Of a stretch of 64,000 nucleotides of DNA, positions 9,661 through 21,507 are shown piece after piece. The DNA comes from Prorocentrum cordatum. Its lineage: Eukaryota; Sar; Dinophyceae; Prorocentrales; Prorocentraceae. Within the stretch, counting starts at the first letter, position 1, and each line of letters starts with the position of its first letter. The stretch is from positions 40,001 to 104,000 of the forward strand of contig CAUYUJ010016883.1 of assembly GCA_963575745.1 (NCBI GenBank), written 5' to 3'. Position numbers and translations under genes: made by a program. The notes under the pieces are model-generated. The model had not been told where the DNA came from, did not search any database, and was given only the letters and a program-made list of their open reading frames with translations.

Positions 9661-11168
9661 TGGCTCGACTTGCCCTTGGGGGGAGCCCCCCCCTTGGGCG
9701 TGCCCTTCGAGCCCTTCAAGTCACCCTTGTTGGCGTGCTGGCGTCGCCTGATCTCCGAGCTGATGCGTTCCTCGCGCTGGTGCTCCATCTTCGAGTGTGT
9801 CGTCGCCTCGGAGATCAGCCAGTTCGGTGCGATGTCCACCGCCGAGCCAGGCGCCACCACTGCGCGGAGACGCGCCGCGCCCACGCTGTCATGCGTGCGG
9901 CTCTCGTACACGTAGGCCGAGAGATGGCGCAGGGCGACCTCCACCTGATCGTCTGAGTTCAGCTTCGCGTAGAGGCTCACGTCGTCCTTGCAGTCGCCCA
10001 GCGCGAAGTCCACCGCGGTGGCCGTCGCCCACAGGGACTGCCACTCCTCGCCTCGCTTGGAGCCCACGTGTTGCTGAGTCAGCCAGTTCCTCACCGACGT
10101 AGACCCTGACGCTCTGATGTTCCGATAGATATCGCCACCTGCTCGCCTGAAGTCGGGCGGCAGGCTGTGGGCCCAGCCCTCGACGGAGGTCGAGGCCGCG
10201 AGCCCGCCGCCCACGAAGCCGCCCGAGAACTGCACGGGCGCCGTCTCAAAGCCCTTCAGCACCGCCTTCACGCTGCCCACGTCCGGCGCCCCGATCGACG
10301 CCTCTCCCGAGTAGCCCCGCGCCGCCAGCGCCGCCTTCACGCCCGCGTCCAGCAAGCCCGCCTGCTCGCGCTGGTGGACCCTCTGCCAGAAGCGCGCGCC
10401 CCACCACGGGTCGGTCGAGCTCGTGGCCGCGTAGCTCTCGAGCTCTGTCCTGATGGCGGCGGCGCAGGCGCTGGCCCCCGATGGGGGCGGGCTCGCGGCC
10501 GCCGCCGCGCCCGCCGGCTGACCTCCTGCGTCGGCGTCGCCGCCTGTGCCAGTTGCGGGTCCGCCTGGCACAGCCGCGCCGCTCGTGGCGGCCGGGCCTG
10601 CACCGGCGGGGGCCCCGCCCTGGCTGCAAGAGATCGGCCCTCCGAGACATCCTCCAGCACCGAAGGCGTGGAAGGCGGCGAGCCCGCCGTCTGGCGCCCC
10701 TGAGGGAGGCGCCGCCCACATCCCTGGCGCGGCGGCGGGCGGTGGCCCGATGGCGAAAGGCGGCGGGGGCGGCAAGCCGAGAGCCCCGCCCACGCCGGCG
10801 CCAGCTGCGGGGCCGCTCGGCTCGCCATCTTCTGACGGGGCGGCAGGCGGCTCGAGCTTGGCGAGCTGTAGCGCGGCCAGCTGGCTCCGCAGGCGCTCCA
10901 GCTCGTCGCTGTCGTCCTGGCGACGGCAGCACCATCCCAGCAGGCCCGCGCGCCACAAGGTGAGGCCGCTCCCCGCTGAGCCCGCAAGGACGGCCAGCCC
11001 TAGACGTTGAACGGCAGCGCGGCCTGAGTCCGCCTTCAGGGCGCCGTCGGCAAGGAAGCAGACCGTCAGCAACGTCGCTCCTGCCCAGCCGAGCGCCCAC
11101 CACCTGCTTGGGCCTCCTGGCGGCGATGCAGGCCCCTCGGGCTCCGAGGGTGCTGGAGAAAGAACCAT
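9657..11168 (-). CDS. ORF1 (gag-like) of YR element
   Basis: 503 residues, starting at an ATG 72 bases inside repeat A1. Two hydrophobic segments (about 23-44 and 55-81) open the protein. A short heptad-like stretch (DELERLRSQLAALQLAKLE) follows, then about 150 residues of Ala/Gly/Pro-rich linker. A folded-looking C-terminal domain has several Trp residues (WWGARFWQ, WLTQQH). The tail is basic Lys/Gly-rich (KGSKGTPKGG), suited to nucleic-acid binding. Position and tail suggest the structural Gag protein. No CCHC knuckle is present. Hydrophobic N-terminal segments are unusual for Gag. The frame is intact; its TGA overlaps the next ORF. Confidence 0.6.
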   Translation of the reverse strand: MVLSPAPSEPEGPASPPGGPSRWWALGWAGATLLTVCFLADGALKADSGRAAVQRLGLAVLAGSAGSGLTLWRAGLLGWCCRRQDDSDELERLRSQLAALQLAKLEPPAAPSEDGEPSGPAAGAGVGGALGLPPPPPFAIGPPPAAAPGMWAAPPSGAPDGGLAAFHAFGAGGCLGGPISCSQGGAPAGAGPAATSGAAVPGGPATGTGGDADAGGQPAGAAAAASPPPSGASACAAAIRTELESYAATSSTDPWWGARFWQRVHQREQAGLLDAGVKAALAARGYSGEASIGAPDVGSVKAVLKGFETAPVQFSGGFVGGGLAASTSVEGWAHSLPPDFRRAGGDIYRNIRASGSTSVRNWLTQQHVGSKRGEEWQSLWATATAVDFALGDCKDDVSLYAKLNSDDQVEVALRHLSAYVYESRTHDSVGAARLRAVVAPGSAVDIAPNWLISEATTHSKMEHQREERISSEIRRRQHANKGDLKGSKGTPKGGAPPKGKSSH

Positions 11169-11239
11169 GTTCGTGCTACGCTGGGGGGCCCAAGCCCCAA
11201 AGACTTCGTTAGAAGAAAAACATGATGCCTGGGTGTTGA

Positions 11240-11315
11240 GCCCAGAAAAAAACTACGAAGGGGGAGATCGCACTCACTTCACATTAAGTAACATTCAGAG
11301 ACCTCATTCTCCAAT
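11240..11315 (-). repeat. Split direct repeat A1 (5' end of YR element)
   Basis: Matches A2 at 3724-3799 and ends CTCCAAT immediately before ATC microsatellite (11316), defining the 5' terminus. Confidence 0.9.
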
Positions 11316-11600
11316 CATCATCATCATCATCATCATCATCAGGATCATCGTTATCATCATCGTCATCAGCATCATCATCTGCATCATCATCAGCAGCATG
11401 ATCACCATCATCACCATCATCACCATCATCATCAGCAGCAGCATCATCATCATTATCTCTGCCCCTCCCTCCCCCTCGCCTCCCCTTATTCCTCTCTCTC
11501 TCTATGTATATCCATCCCTCGCCTCTCCTCCTCCTCCTACGCCTCATCCTCCTCCTCCTCCTCCTCCTCCTCCTCCTCTTCCGCCTCTCCCACAGTCCCA
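11316..11600. repeat. ATC and CTC microsatellites, right flank of YR element
   Basis: The ATC tract (11316-11460) continues the microsatellite interrupted at 3345. A CT/CTC-rich tract follows to about 11600. Confidence 0.85.
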
Positions 11601-12050
11601 CAGGTAGCACAGATTCACAATTCGCACCTGCTCCACTGGCCCCACATTTCCCACGCGTCCCACAGGCCACATATTCTCCAGTTGCGCATAACGCGATGGG
11701 TGTGGTGTGGAGTTCCAGGTCGGCTATGACACGCGCCCGCGGATTGAGAAACATCAGTGCAACGGGAAGGAATGGGAGGGAGGGGTAGTATGCCAGATAT
11801 GGCGCGAGCGCATCTAGCTTGTTCCTCCCCCGTTCCCTCCTCCCCCCTCCCCTCTCCTCCTTATTCTCCTCCTCCTCCTCCTCCTTTTCCTCGTCGTCCT
11901 CCTCGTCCCCCTCCTCCCGCTTTTACCCCTCCACCTCGTCTTCTAGTTATTTTCCGTATAAATAACTCATCCTTGTCGCGGCTTGAGCCGCGTCGGTAGG
12001 GCGGGCGGGGCGTTTCGCTCAAGACTCCCTCACCATGTATGATTCTGAAG
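11601..12050. other. No recognisable gene; CT-rich tract
   Basis: Unique sequence to about 11820, then a CTC/CCT-rich tract to about 11945. No coding frame with family motifs. Confidence 0.5.
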
Positions 12051-12320
12051 TTTAAAAACATGCAAGAGCTTCACGGGTGAAGGGTGGGTCCTTTTCAGAA
12101 TGTGGTTCTCGCCTTGGCGCCGCGCACATTCAGTTGAAACGCTTGCAAGAGCTTCACGGATGGAAGGCGGGTCTTTTTTCAAAATGTGGTTCTCGCCTTT
12201 GCGCCACGCACAACCGCATATCAAAAGTTTGCAAGAACTTCACGGATGGAGGGCGGGCGGGTCCTTTTCAAAATGTGGTTCTCGCATGCGCGCGGCGCGC
12301 ATTCGTTTTAAAAGTTCACA
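12051..12320 (+). repeat. Tandem repeat, ~86-bp unit, three copies
   Basis: Units begin near 12051, 12134, 12221 and (partial) 12306. Each contains CAAGA(G/A)CTTCACGG, a CTTTTC block and ATGTGGTTCTCGC. Copies differ by several percent and small indels. Confidence 0.85.
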
Positions 12321-12384
12321 ACCTTTTATCGGATTCGTATGGCTGGCGTCCCAGAAACAGTGTTCCGGCACGGTTTAGGACTGT

Positions 12385-12525
12385 CAGGGCGCAACAGTCA
12401 CGTTGATTCGCGGTATTGAAGTCTCAGGTTTCATGTTCTGGCACGATGCAGGGTCCAAAGGACGCGACAGTAAAGTTGATTCGCGGCGTTGAAATCCAAA
12501 GAACAATGTTAGGCACGCTTGAGCA
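12385..12525 (+). repeat. Tandem repeat, ~70-bp unit, two copies
   Basis: The block CGCAACAGTCACGTTGATTC...TTCTGGCACG recurs about 70 bases later as CGCGACAGTAAAGTTGATTC...TTAGGCACG. Confidence 0.65.
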
Positions 12526-12654
12526 TTCTCAGACGATTGTCTTCCAATGGTGCACTTCTCGCAGTGAAAACAAATTATTGCAGGAACCTATGGAGAGGGA
12601 ACTTGGAGGGAGGGTTTGCTGCATCATCGTTGATGCGCCTTGGGTTTACACTGG

Positions 12655-13140
12655 TCCTCCTCCTCCTCCTCCTCCTCCTCCTCCTCCTCCTCCTCCTCCT
12701 CCTCTCTCCTCCTCCTCCTCTCTCCCATTCCCCCTCGCCTCCCCAGGAGCGGCGTGCCTCGTGGCTCGCGCCCGCCCGCAGGGGCGGGCCCGGCTCGCAC
12801 CGCCCGGGAGGCCAGGCGGCCGAGCGTGCGACGAAGGCGCTGAAGGGCTCTGGCAGGGGCCTCGGCCAGGGTGGTGTGCGGGGGAGTCGAAGAGGAGGAT
12901 CGAGGAGGAGGAGGAGGAGGAGGAGGAGGAGGATCGACGAGGAGGAGGAGGAGGAGGAGGAGGATCGACGAGGAGGAGGAGGATCGAGGAGGAGGAGTAG
13001 GAGGAGGAGGAGGAGGATCGACGAGGAGGAGGAAGATCGACGAGGAAGAGGATCGACGAGGAAGAGGAGGATCGAGGAGGAGGAGGAGGATCGAGGAGGA
13101 GGAGGAGGAGGAGGATCGACGAGGAGAGGGGGAGGGGGGG
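12655..13140. repeat. CTC and GAG/GAC-type microsatellites
   Basis: CTC runs at 12655-12730. GAGGAG interspersed with GATCGACGA occupies 12893-13140. The Arg/Glu/Ser-rich open frames here are repeat products. A short unique stretch (about 12745-12890) lies between them. Confidence 0.9.
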
Positions 13141-14140
13141 GAACGGGGGAGTCTTGATTACCTCCATCAGCCCCTCCGCGGACCTCGGCACGCATACTCT
13201 GCGCTTTGGCGGGCGGCCATGCCTTTCCACGTCTCACTGCCATTCCTATCACCGCTGCGTGCCGAGGTCCTTGTGTCCGCCACTTTGCCTAAGTCGGATT
13301 TCCTTCTTTCATCGTTTGCCTGAAGTAAGAAGGGGGAGGGGGAGGTCTCATGGGCAGGCCAGGCGCGTCGGAGGGCGGGATCTCTCTGGGGTCAGGGAGT
13401 AGTCGTCCCTCCAGGGGGGTCCCTTTCAACGGCGCTGATGTGACCATCGGACCCCGTCGTATGTCGTGGCGCAGGGGGATTGGGATGAAGTCGGGGGGGG
13501 GCAGAAAGGTACCGATGCCGCTGCTCGTCCTGGAGAGCTCGTCGTCATCACTGCTGGATTCTCCTCGAAGTTCTGGACCGCGCGCACCCCAGGAAAGGTT
13601 CGGGGAGCAGAACTACGTGTACCCTTTTGTCCCTTCAGGGGAAGAGGATCGAGACGCAAGGGGGGGATGAAGAGGAGGAGGGGGAGGGGGAGGGGGAGGG
13701 AAGGGGCGCGGTGCACGGAGTAGGGGAGATAATGGGGGTGTGAAGGATGAGGAGAATGGCGGAGCGCCGAAGCGGCAGTGATGAGGAATTTGCCGAGTGG
13801 TCCCACTCGACTCGTCTAAAGCCGCGCGGGTGAGCACAGCTACACTGCTGGAATGAACAGCATCCAGCGATGTCCAATGCCCCTAAGTGAACCAGGGCAG
13901 ATTCAGCAAGGCTGCACGTGGTACAAGTTGGTGCGCGTGTTTGTCCCAAGGCCGGCCCTAACTGGACAGCTCATTATCATTATAAAAGTGTATAGCGTCC
14001 TGAAGCGTAGATCGAAGACTTTGGAGGGATACGGGGGGGACAAGAGGATGCGAGGAAGAGCGGACACCGGGCAGCGCCAGAAGGCGGGGCGGAGGGAGGC
14101 GGAGAACGGCAGGGAGAGACGAGGGACGTGGAGAAGAAGA
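13141..14140. other. No recognisable gene
   Basis: About 1 kb with only short frames lacking motifs. Includes a G-rich tract at 13670-13735. Confidence 0.45.
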
Positions 14141-14600
<460 letters not shown>

Positions 14601-15645
14601 GGAGGGATGGGAGGGGCAGGAAGTGAGGGAAGGGGTAGGGAGGAAGCTCCTCCTCCTCCTCATCCTCCTCCATCCTCCCCCTTCTCCTCCCCCTTCTCCT
14701 CCATGATCCTCCTCCTCCTCCTCCTGCTCCTCATCTTCCTCCGCTGCACGGTTGTTGGGGACGGACCGACGAAATAGATTATGTACACGGATGTCTGCAG
14801 CCGCGCGCATATCGCAAGCATATCGTGTCGTTGTCCGCGCATGTGTTGTAGATGTCAGTCTTGATGTGCCGCCTCGGCCGCTGTAGGCCTCTACGTCTAC
14901 GCGACACATCCTTCGCAGCACGACGAGGAAGAGGTCAGCGAGGCCCTTGCTTTACGGGTTTATGTAGCAGTGCAGGCACACATTGTGAAAGCGCTACGTC
15001 CACGGGGATGTCGGTAGATACGTGGACTTGCAGGCGGACGAGTATTGAGGAAGATGCACGCGAAGGCACGTACGCACGTACGCACATGATTGTGTTCACC
15101 TCTGGGCAGATTGGAGAGTGAGAGCACGAGAGAGGGGGGGGGGCGAATGATAATGAGAATGATGGAAAACTGGGATTTGAGATTTCGGTGGGGAGGGATG
15201 CGAGGGAGGACTGAAGCGCAGGAAGAGCGGGCCCGTTTTCTTTCGGCCAGAGTCTGCTGGTTGCGTGCAGGCTCTTCTCCCTCCGTCCTTCTCCCTTCGT
15301 GCTGCTCATTTCCCTAGACGATGCAACACATGCCACTGTGTCGTGTGCACGCCTTGGTATGCAACGTGTGCCTTCTTGGCTGCTTTGGCGCCCGTAGCCG
15401 AATATCTGACCCCGTGCTGTGATATTACGACCACCTGCGTCCCACATCTTGCCGACAGGCTTCATGTTTCAACGGCCTCGCAATCCAAATCCGTCGCCAT
15501 CCCTTTCCCTCCCTCGTCGAGCAGTCCCACCTCGATCGGTGCAATATGTCGGTGGAGCTCGTCGCAGCACTTTCGACTCGCACATTTGCGCGACTCCCCT
15601 CGAGGGTGCAGCGAAGCGTGGGGGTGGGTGCGTGCAAAAATTTGG
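14601..15645. other. No recognisable gene; short CTC tract
   Basis: A CTC tract at 14645-14735, then unique sequence with short unremarkable frames. Confidence 0.45.
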
Positions 15646-15950
15646 AGCTCACCATCATCATCCTCGTCGTTGCCGTCGTCGTCGTCATCGTTATCGTCAT
15701 CATCCTCATCATCATAATCATCACCATCACCATCATCAGCATCGTCATCATGGTCGCCCTTAACATTACCATCATCAGCAGCAGCAGCATCAGCATCAGC
15801 ATCATGATCATCATCATCGTCATCATCATCACCACCATCATCATCATCAAAATCAGCAGCATCATCAGATCCGTATCATCATCATCCGCAGCATCAGCAT
15901 CGTCATCGCCAGCGTCACCGTCATCACCACCGATATCGTCACACCAACTA
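15646..15950. repeat. ATC microsatellite
   Basis: Imperfect ATC/GTC/CAG triplets over about 300 bases. Confidence 0.9.
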
Positions 15951-17160
15951 GCAGCGTAAGAACAGTCATACCCATCATCAGCCGCAGCATTATCATCCTC
16001 GGCCTCCTTATTCTCGTCCTCTTCCCCTCCCTCTTCCCACCATCATCTCCGCCGTGTCGTCTTCATCACCAGCGGGGTTGTTCACGCCAGCAGGAAAACC
16101 TGGGGGGTGCTTAGCGATTGGGGGGGGCGGTGTTCAGCGAGTGCGCGAGATTGTGTTAGAAATACGTAGCCGCGAGTAGCTATTATGTGACGGACTGCGT
16201 TGGCACCACCCGCCAAGATTGATCATGCGCCACGCACGGGGGCCCAGAAAAACCTTGTATTGAACGGTCGATCTCCCCTGGGGTTCGCGGCACGGAATAT
16301 CCGTTGAGCGCGTGGGGGTTTTGCACCAGCGAAGGTTGTGGACGCATTTCAAGAGGAGTAATACCAGGAGCCGCATGAGTGCCTCTGCAGTTATAATGTT
16401 GGGTGTTGTGCCTCTTTGGGGGCAGTAGCTGATCTTTATCACAAATGCTATGACACGCAAGGGCGCGTGACTCGTGGACATGTCGTCCCCTTGGCTTGAA
16501 GGAGCAATCACATCGTGAAAGACTGAGCTATGGAGATGTGATGCGCAAACTGTTTGTCGATTGGTTGGAAGACACTTGATACGGGTATTTTAGATCCAGA
16601 GAATAGAGTCCGATTCGACCAGTACCCGCTCGGAAACTGTGGAGGAGGGCGGTATGTGGCGGGATCTGGTGGGCGTGTTGGGAGCGTCCAGCCAGCCTGC
16701 CGTGCGCTACCCGCGCATCTCATCATCAGCAGGAACGTGAACGATGGTGGTATGTAAGCAACGAAGGCGCGGACTCAAGAAACATATGTGATTTGCAAGT
16801 CGTGTGAATTGCAGGGGAGGCCGAACATACCCCAGAACAGACGTACCGCGGAGAGGGATCCTCAGGGCCCATCTTTGGACGCCCCAAGGCTGAGTCTTTG
16901 CACATACAGTGGCTGGAACCGTGGCCGCTGCGACGCCTCACTGGGGGTACGCGGTCCTGGGGGTACGTTTTGGCCGTCCCAGTCATGGCTTGATCGATGA
17001 GCACTGACACCCGAGAAAAAAAGCATCTACTGTATTTATTATTGCAGGCCTATTCTGGACCTCGCTGGTACGTGTCGTGCATGGAGGCGCGGGTCTGCTG
17101 GTCATCCTTCTGATTATCCAACAGCTTTGCTTGCCCCGCTACCAGTGCCACGCTCCTTCT
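15951..17160. other. No recognisable gene
   Basis: About 1.2 kb of unique sequence. Frames of 70-125 codons on the minus strand have no recognisable motifs. No repeats of note. Confidence 0.45.
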
Positions 17161-17307
17161 TCCTCGTTCTCTCTCTCTCTCTCTGTCACCCTCCCGGCGC
17201 CACGCTTCTTCTCTTACTCTCTCTCTCTCTTTCTATCTCTCTCTCTCTCTCTCTCTTTCTCTCCGTCGTTCCCTGTATATATATATAAATACACTATATA
17301 AATAGAG

Positions 17308-17356
<49 letters not shown>

Positions 17357-17360
17357 ATCG
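17161..17360. repeat. CT and TA dinucleotide repeats
   Basis: CT repeats (about 17170-17270) followed by TA repeats (17275-17360). An AACCA/ACCC-rich stretch follows to about 17490. Confidence 0.95.
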
Positions 17361-17685
17361 AAACCAATTGCCCTAGCCAACCCAACCAACCAGCCACCCA
17401 AACAACTCAACCGGCTCAACCAGCCCAACCAGCCACCCCGCAACCCCAGCCAACCCGCCACCCCGCCAACCCGCCCACCCCCGCCACCTGCCCTCCGTCA
17501 CCGTCGAGAGGGGGGGGAAGTGTTTCTCACAAGCGAAAACCACAAAAATCACCCTCCCGGGGTCTGGCGGGACAGCGGGGGGAGGGGAAATCGCACCGTA
17601 CTATGGGGGAGCGGGATTCGCGCCCGAGGTGCCCAAGGACGATTTGGGGCCTCAAGTGCGACAATGTCGTCACTTTCTTACCTTT

Positions 17686-18017
17686 CACCGCGCTCCCCTT
17701 CTCAACGGAAAGGCTCCCATCCGTGAAACTGTCGTCATTTTTCAGCCCCTGCGAGAGGCTTCTTGGAGGCCCCCAGAGGCTGCAGGAGGGCCCATGGCGG
17801 CCTCGGGAGTGCCTAGGAGATCTCCGGAGAGCCCCAGGAGGACCCACTCTGCACCGCGCCCCCCTGATCAACGGAAAGGCCCCCATGCGTGAAATTGTTT
17901 TCATCATTCCGCCCCCGCGAGAGAGTTCTTAGAGGGCCCACGGATGCTCCAGGAGGGCCCATGGCGGCCCCAGGGGAGCCCACGAGATCTCAAGAGCCCC
18001 CCGGAGGACCCACTTTG
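17686..18017 (+). repeat. Tandem duplication, 166-bp unit
   Basis: Unit 17686-17851 (CACCGCGCTCCCC...GGACCCACTCTG) is repeated at 17852-18017 with about 25 differences. Both are rich in CCAGAGG/CCAGGAGG motifs shared with the larger arrays of the window. Confidence 0.8.
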
Positions 18018-18169
18018 AATTACGCACAGGGAGCTCCAGAGGGCCCAGGAGGCTCCAAGAGGCCCCAAGAGGCCCCGAAGAGCCCAAACAGGCCACAGGA
18101 CCCCCAGCACGCTCTAGGAGAGCCAAGGCGACACCAAGAGGCTCCAGGACGGGAGTCATTCCCTCTCCT

Positions 18170-18330
18170 CCTCTTGCTCGTCGTCGCCATCCTTCTCCTC
18201 ATCCGTCCTGCTTCAAATCCTTCCTCCCCCTCTTCCTCCTCCTTTTCCTCCTCTTTCTCCTCCTCCTCCTTCTCCGCCTCCTCCTCTTCCTCCTCCTCCT
18301 CCTCCTCCTCCTCCTCCTCCTCCTACCTCA
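18170..18330. repeat. CTC microsatellite
   Basis: TCC/CTC triplets, densest at 18235-18325. Unique sequence without a recognisable gene follows to 18745. Confidence 0.9.
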
Positions 18331-18745
18331 TCCGTAGCCTCGATGGCTCCGATAGCGCTGTGCGCGAGATCCGCCTCCTCCCCATCCGTCCTCCTCCCTC
18401 CTCCCTCCTCCTACCCTCCTCCCCCCTCCCTCCTTTCCTTTCTCGGGAGCGTCACAAAGATGCCCTCCGAGGATAATTTCACGACAACAAGGGCGCCGAC
18501 ACGATGAACAGACACCACGTCGGGGCTCTGGGAACGGAGTCGAAGACGAAACCTCGAATAACTTAGTCTTCGATGTTCGGGGCATTTTCTTGACCACCTG
18601 CGAGCCTTGTGTAAATTTCCGAGAGCCTCAGGGGTGGACGTCTGGCGCAAGAACACGAGTGGAGGAGGAGACAACACGACGCTCCACGGAGTAAACTGCA
18701 CCCAATTGGTTTCTACCCCCGCGAGGGGCGTTACAGTGTGTGTGT

Positions 18746-18746
18746 G

Positions 18747-18794
<48 letters not shown>

Positions 18795-18798
18795 AATA

Positions 18799-18829
<31 letters not shown>

Positions 18830-18832
18830 ATA
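18746..18832. repeat. TA dinucleotide repeat
   Basis: An alternating AT tract with TAGATA variants at its right end. Confidence 0.95.
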
Positions 18833-18839
18833 TGAGTAG

Positions 18840-20045
18840 GCCGGGGGGTCCAAAATCGGCGCCGTCATCCCCCATGGCGGCTCCCCCGAACCTTTGGGGG
18901 GTCACAGACCCCCGGGACTGCGTTGGGCCGCTTCCAAATTGCCCACGACGCCGCACACATGGTCACGAAAGCTCGAAGAGGCCCCGAGGACGCCCGAGAG
19001 CGCCCCAAAAGGGCCTGCGAGGGCCCCAAGAGGCCTTCCAAGAGGCAAACATCGGCCAATGTCCAGAGTAAAACGTGCATAGTCGGCAAAGTCGCTGGCT
19101 TCGTCTTCGCGGTGCCCCAGGCGCCCCTGCGGAGCCCCAACACAACCCAAGAGAGACCCAAGAGGGCCCCCGACGGCCCAAAAGGGTCGGCCTGCGGGGC
19201 TCACGCACCCCCCCAAGACGGCCCAAGAGACCCCGAAGCCGGCCCAGGAGGCCCCCCAGACGGCCTCAGGGAGGCCCAAGAGGGCCCCGTTCGAAATCAT
19301 GTTCCCGGAAGCCTCTCCGGGAACATGACTTCCGGGCTCCCAGGGCCCCCTACTGAGCCCCAGGACGGACGGCCTCAGCGAGGCCCCAAAGGGCCCGAGA
19401 TGGCTTGAAGATGGCCGAAGAGGGCCCCAAGAGGCCTTCCAAGAGGCAAACATCGGCCAATGTCCAAAGTAAAACGTGCATAGCCGGCATGCTCGCTGGC
19501 TTCGTCTTCGCAGTGCCCCAGACGCCCCCGCAGAGCCCCAACACAGCCCAAGAGAGACCCAAGAGGGCCCCTGACGGCCCAAAAGGGTCGGCCTGTGGGG
19601 CTCACGGAACCCCCCAAGACGGCCCAAGAGGCCCCGAAGCCGGCCCAGGGGGCCCCCAAGACGGCCTCAGGGAGGCCCAAGAGGGCCCCGTTCGAAATCA
19701 TGTTCCCGGAAGCCTCTCCGGGAACATGATTTCCGGGCTCCCAGGGCCCCCTACTGAGCCCCAGGACAGCCTCAGCGAGGCCCCAGAGGGCCCGAGATGG
19801 CTTGAAGTTAGCCGAAGAGGGCCCCAAGAGGGCCTTCAAGAGGCACAAATCGGCACATGTCCAGAGTAAAACGTGCATCTTCGGCATGTTCGCTGGCTTC
19901 GTCTTCGCAGTGCCCCAGACGCCCCCGCGGAGCCCCAAGAGGGCCCCTGACGGCCCAAACGGGTCGGCCTGTGGGACTCACGGAACCCCCCAAGACGGCC
20001 CAAGAGGCACCGAAGTCGGCCCAGGAGGCCCCCAACTGCGATGGC
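18840..20045 (+). repeat. Palindrome-containing satellite, array 1 (~400-bp unit)
   Basis: Three units. Each has a conserved core GTAAAACGTGCAT (near 19067, 19469 and 19867) followed by a GCTGGCTTCGTCTTCGC block. A GGCCCCAAGAGG-rich stretch and a hairpin, AATCATGTTCCCGGA-6 nt-TCCGGGAACATGATT (near 19290 and 19690), complete the unit. The same family forms the array at 42546-44340. Long open frames on both strands are GPREPQ- and AVLG-type repeat products. Confidence 0.85.
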
Positions 20046-20532
20046 CGCTGCGCTTGCTAAGCGGTTGGGCTACATGCGTGCGCATGTGATTCTCCTATCT
20101 TATATGGGGTAAGCTGTTTATGGGGATATCAACGGATCCCGCTTCGTATGTTGTGGGTTGTCCCTGGATGTCGGTTGGTAAGTGGTTAAGCTAACCAGGC
20201 TAAGTGAGACCGAGTGGTTACCCTAAGTGGGCCAACTCGGATACCATCCGACATGTTTCTCTCTTGCCCACAAGCAAAAGAGAGGAGGAGAGGCAGGAGC
20301 AGAGAGGGGGCGGGCCAGGTGCACGGGAGCGGCGGGGAGGGGGAGGAGGGGGAGGAGGGGGAGCGTGGCAGTGTTTTGCTGCCACCGTTTCCACTTGCTG
20401 CCTCTGCTGCTTGCTGTCGGGGTCCAAGTGCATTCTCCTTTGCTGGTTGGTCGGGGGGGGGGGGGGGGTTCCCCCCAAATTTGCCCCACCCCCCTCGGAG
20501 AAGAAGGGGGAGGACGAAGAGGGGGGGAATTC
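20046..20532. other. No recognisable gene
   Basis: Unique sequence with GA-rich and homopolymer G/C tracts (20335-20365, 20450-20470). Confidence 0.45.
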
Positions 20533-21490
20533 TTGACGCTTCGCGTATCCCCACCATCCAGAAACGATTAGCAGGGGAGTGAGTGAATCAGGGGCGGCAG
20601 AACGCATGCAGTCGCGCAGCCGTCTTCGAGAACACAAGCACCACATAGCTTCCCGCATTGAAGTTTAAGATGGAAATGGGTGCAAATTTCGATGGTGCTT
20701 CGATGAGAGGTGAGGGGTATTCCGATGACTCGTAATGGCTGTTGCACTGATTTGTATATTAAACCCGCGTGCGTTCCGAAACTTGGAGGCATCTTGGGGC
20801 CCTCTTGGGATTATGTTGGGCCCCTCTTGGGGCCTCATGCGGCTCTTTCTTGGGGCTATCCTGAGGTCCTCTTAGGGCCTTCTTGGGGCGCCCTTGGGGT
20901 CCTCTTGGGGCCTTATTGGAGCACTCTTGGGTCTCTTTTGGAGGGTCTTGGAGCCCTCTTGGGGCTCTTTGGGGGAGTTCTGGGAGGCCTCTCGGGGGCG
21001 CCTTGGTCTTTATGGTTAAAGAAGGGGGGAAGGGGGGGGGGGGCAATTCTTGCCCCCCCCCCTCTCCCTCCCCCCCCCCCCCCTCCCCTCGGAGGCTCAA
21101 CCATGCCGTCTTGGGACCCTCTTGGCCCGCTCTTAGAGCGCTCGTGGGCTCTCTTGGGGCCGCCTTGGGACTCTCTCGGGCCCCTCTCGGGGCTGTCTTG
21201 GGCCCTCTTGGGGCCATCTTGAGGCCCCAAGAGCCCATCGGAGGCGAAAGCGCGATAAGACAAACAACCTGGTTTTCCTTAGGTTGTTGAAGGGTTTTGG
21301 CCTCTTGGGGGGTCCTTGGAGGCATCGGATGGCATTTGAAACCGTCTTGGGGCCGTCTTGAGACCTCTTGGACGCGTGTCGGAGGCTATCTTGACCCGTC
21401 TACCGCTATCTTGGGCAATATTGGGGGCCATCTTGCGCTCTCGGAGGCCCTCCTGGAGCCATCTTGGGCCATCTTGGACGCTGATATTAT
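20533..21490. repeat. Dispersed repeat with CCTCTTGGGG array
   Basis: 20533-20780 is unique-looking sequence. From 20780 it becomes a degenerate minisatellite of TCTTGGGGC/CCTCTTGG units, broken by a poly-G/poly-C centre at 21020-21085. The left half recurs in direct orientation at 38112-38500; the right half recurs inverted at 37430-37870. Its right end is the C run into which the copia-1 element is inserted. Confidence 0.8.
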
Positions 21491-21507
21491 ACCCCCCCCC
21501 CCCCCCC

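Larger units (their letters stand above)
3346..11315 (-). mobile_element. YR retrotransposon with split direct repeats (Ngaro/PAT-like)
   Basis: A 7.97-kb element read on the minus strand. Order from its 5' end: repeat A1 (11240-11315), gag-like ORF1, RT with methyltransferase-like insert and RNase H, tyrosine recombinase, ORF4, then B1 (3800-4080), A2 (3724-3799) and B2 (3346-3625). A1...B1-A2...B2 is the known split-direct-repeat layout of Ngaro and PAT YR elements, which replicate through a circle and integrate by recombinase without target duplication. Consistent with this, ATC microsatellite lies on both sides, no duplication is seen, and the circle junction (CTCCAAT|AATGTGG at 3799/3800) shares an AT dinucleotide with the target. 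B1 and B2 differ by roughly a dozen bases in 280 and the RT and YR frames are broken, so this copy is probably not autonomous. Confidence 0.85.

Noticed and set aside
12893-13140. Arg/Glu/Ser-rich ORFs as SR-type proteins
   Set aside because: They derive from GAG/GATCGACGA simple repeats and exist in all frames.
18840-20045. Long ORFs on both strands of the satellite (150-240 codons)
   Set aside because: They follow the CCAAGAGG periodicity, overlap each other and recur with each satellite unit.
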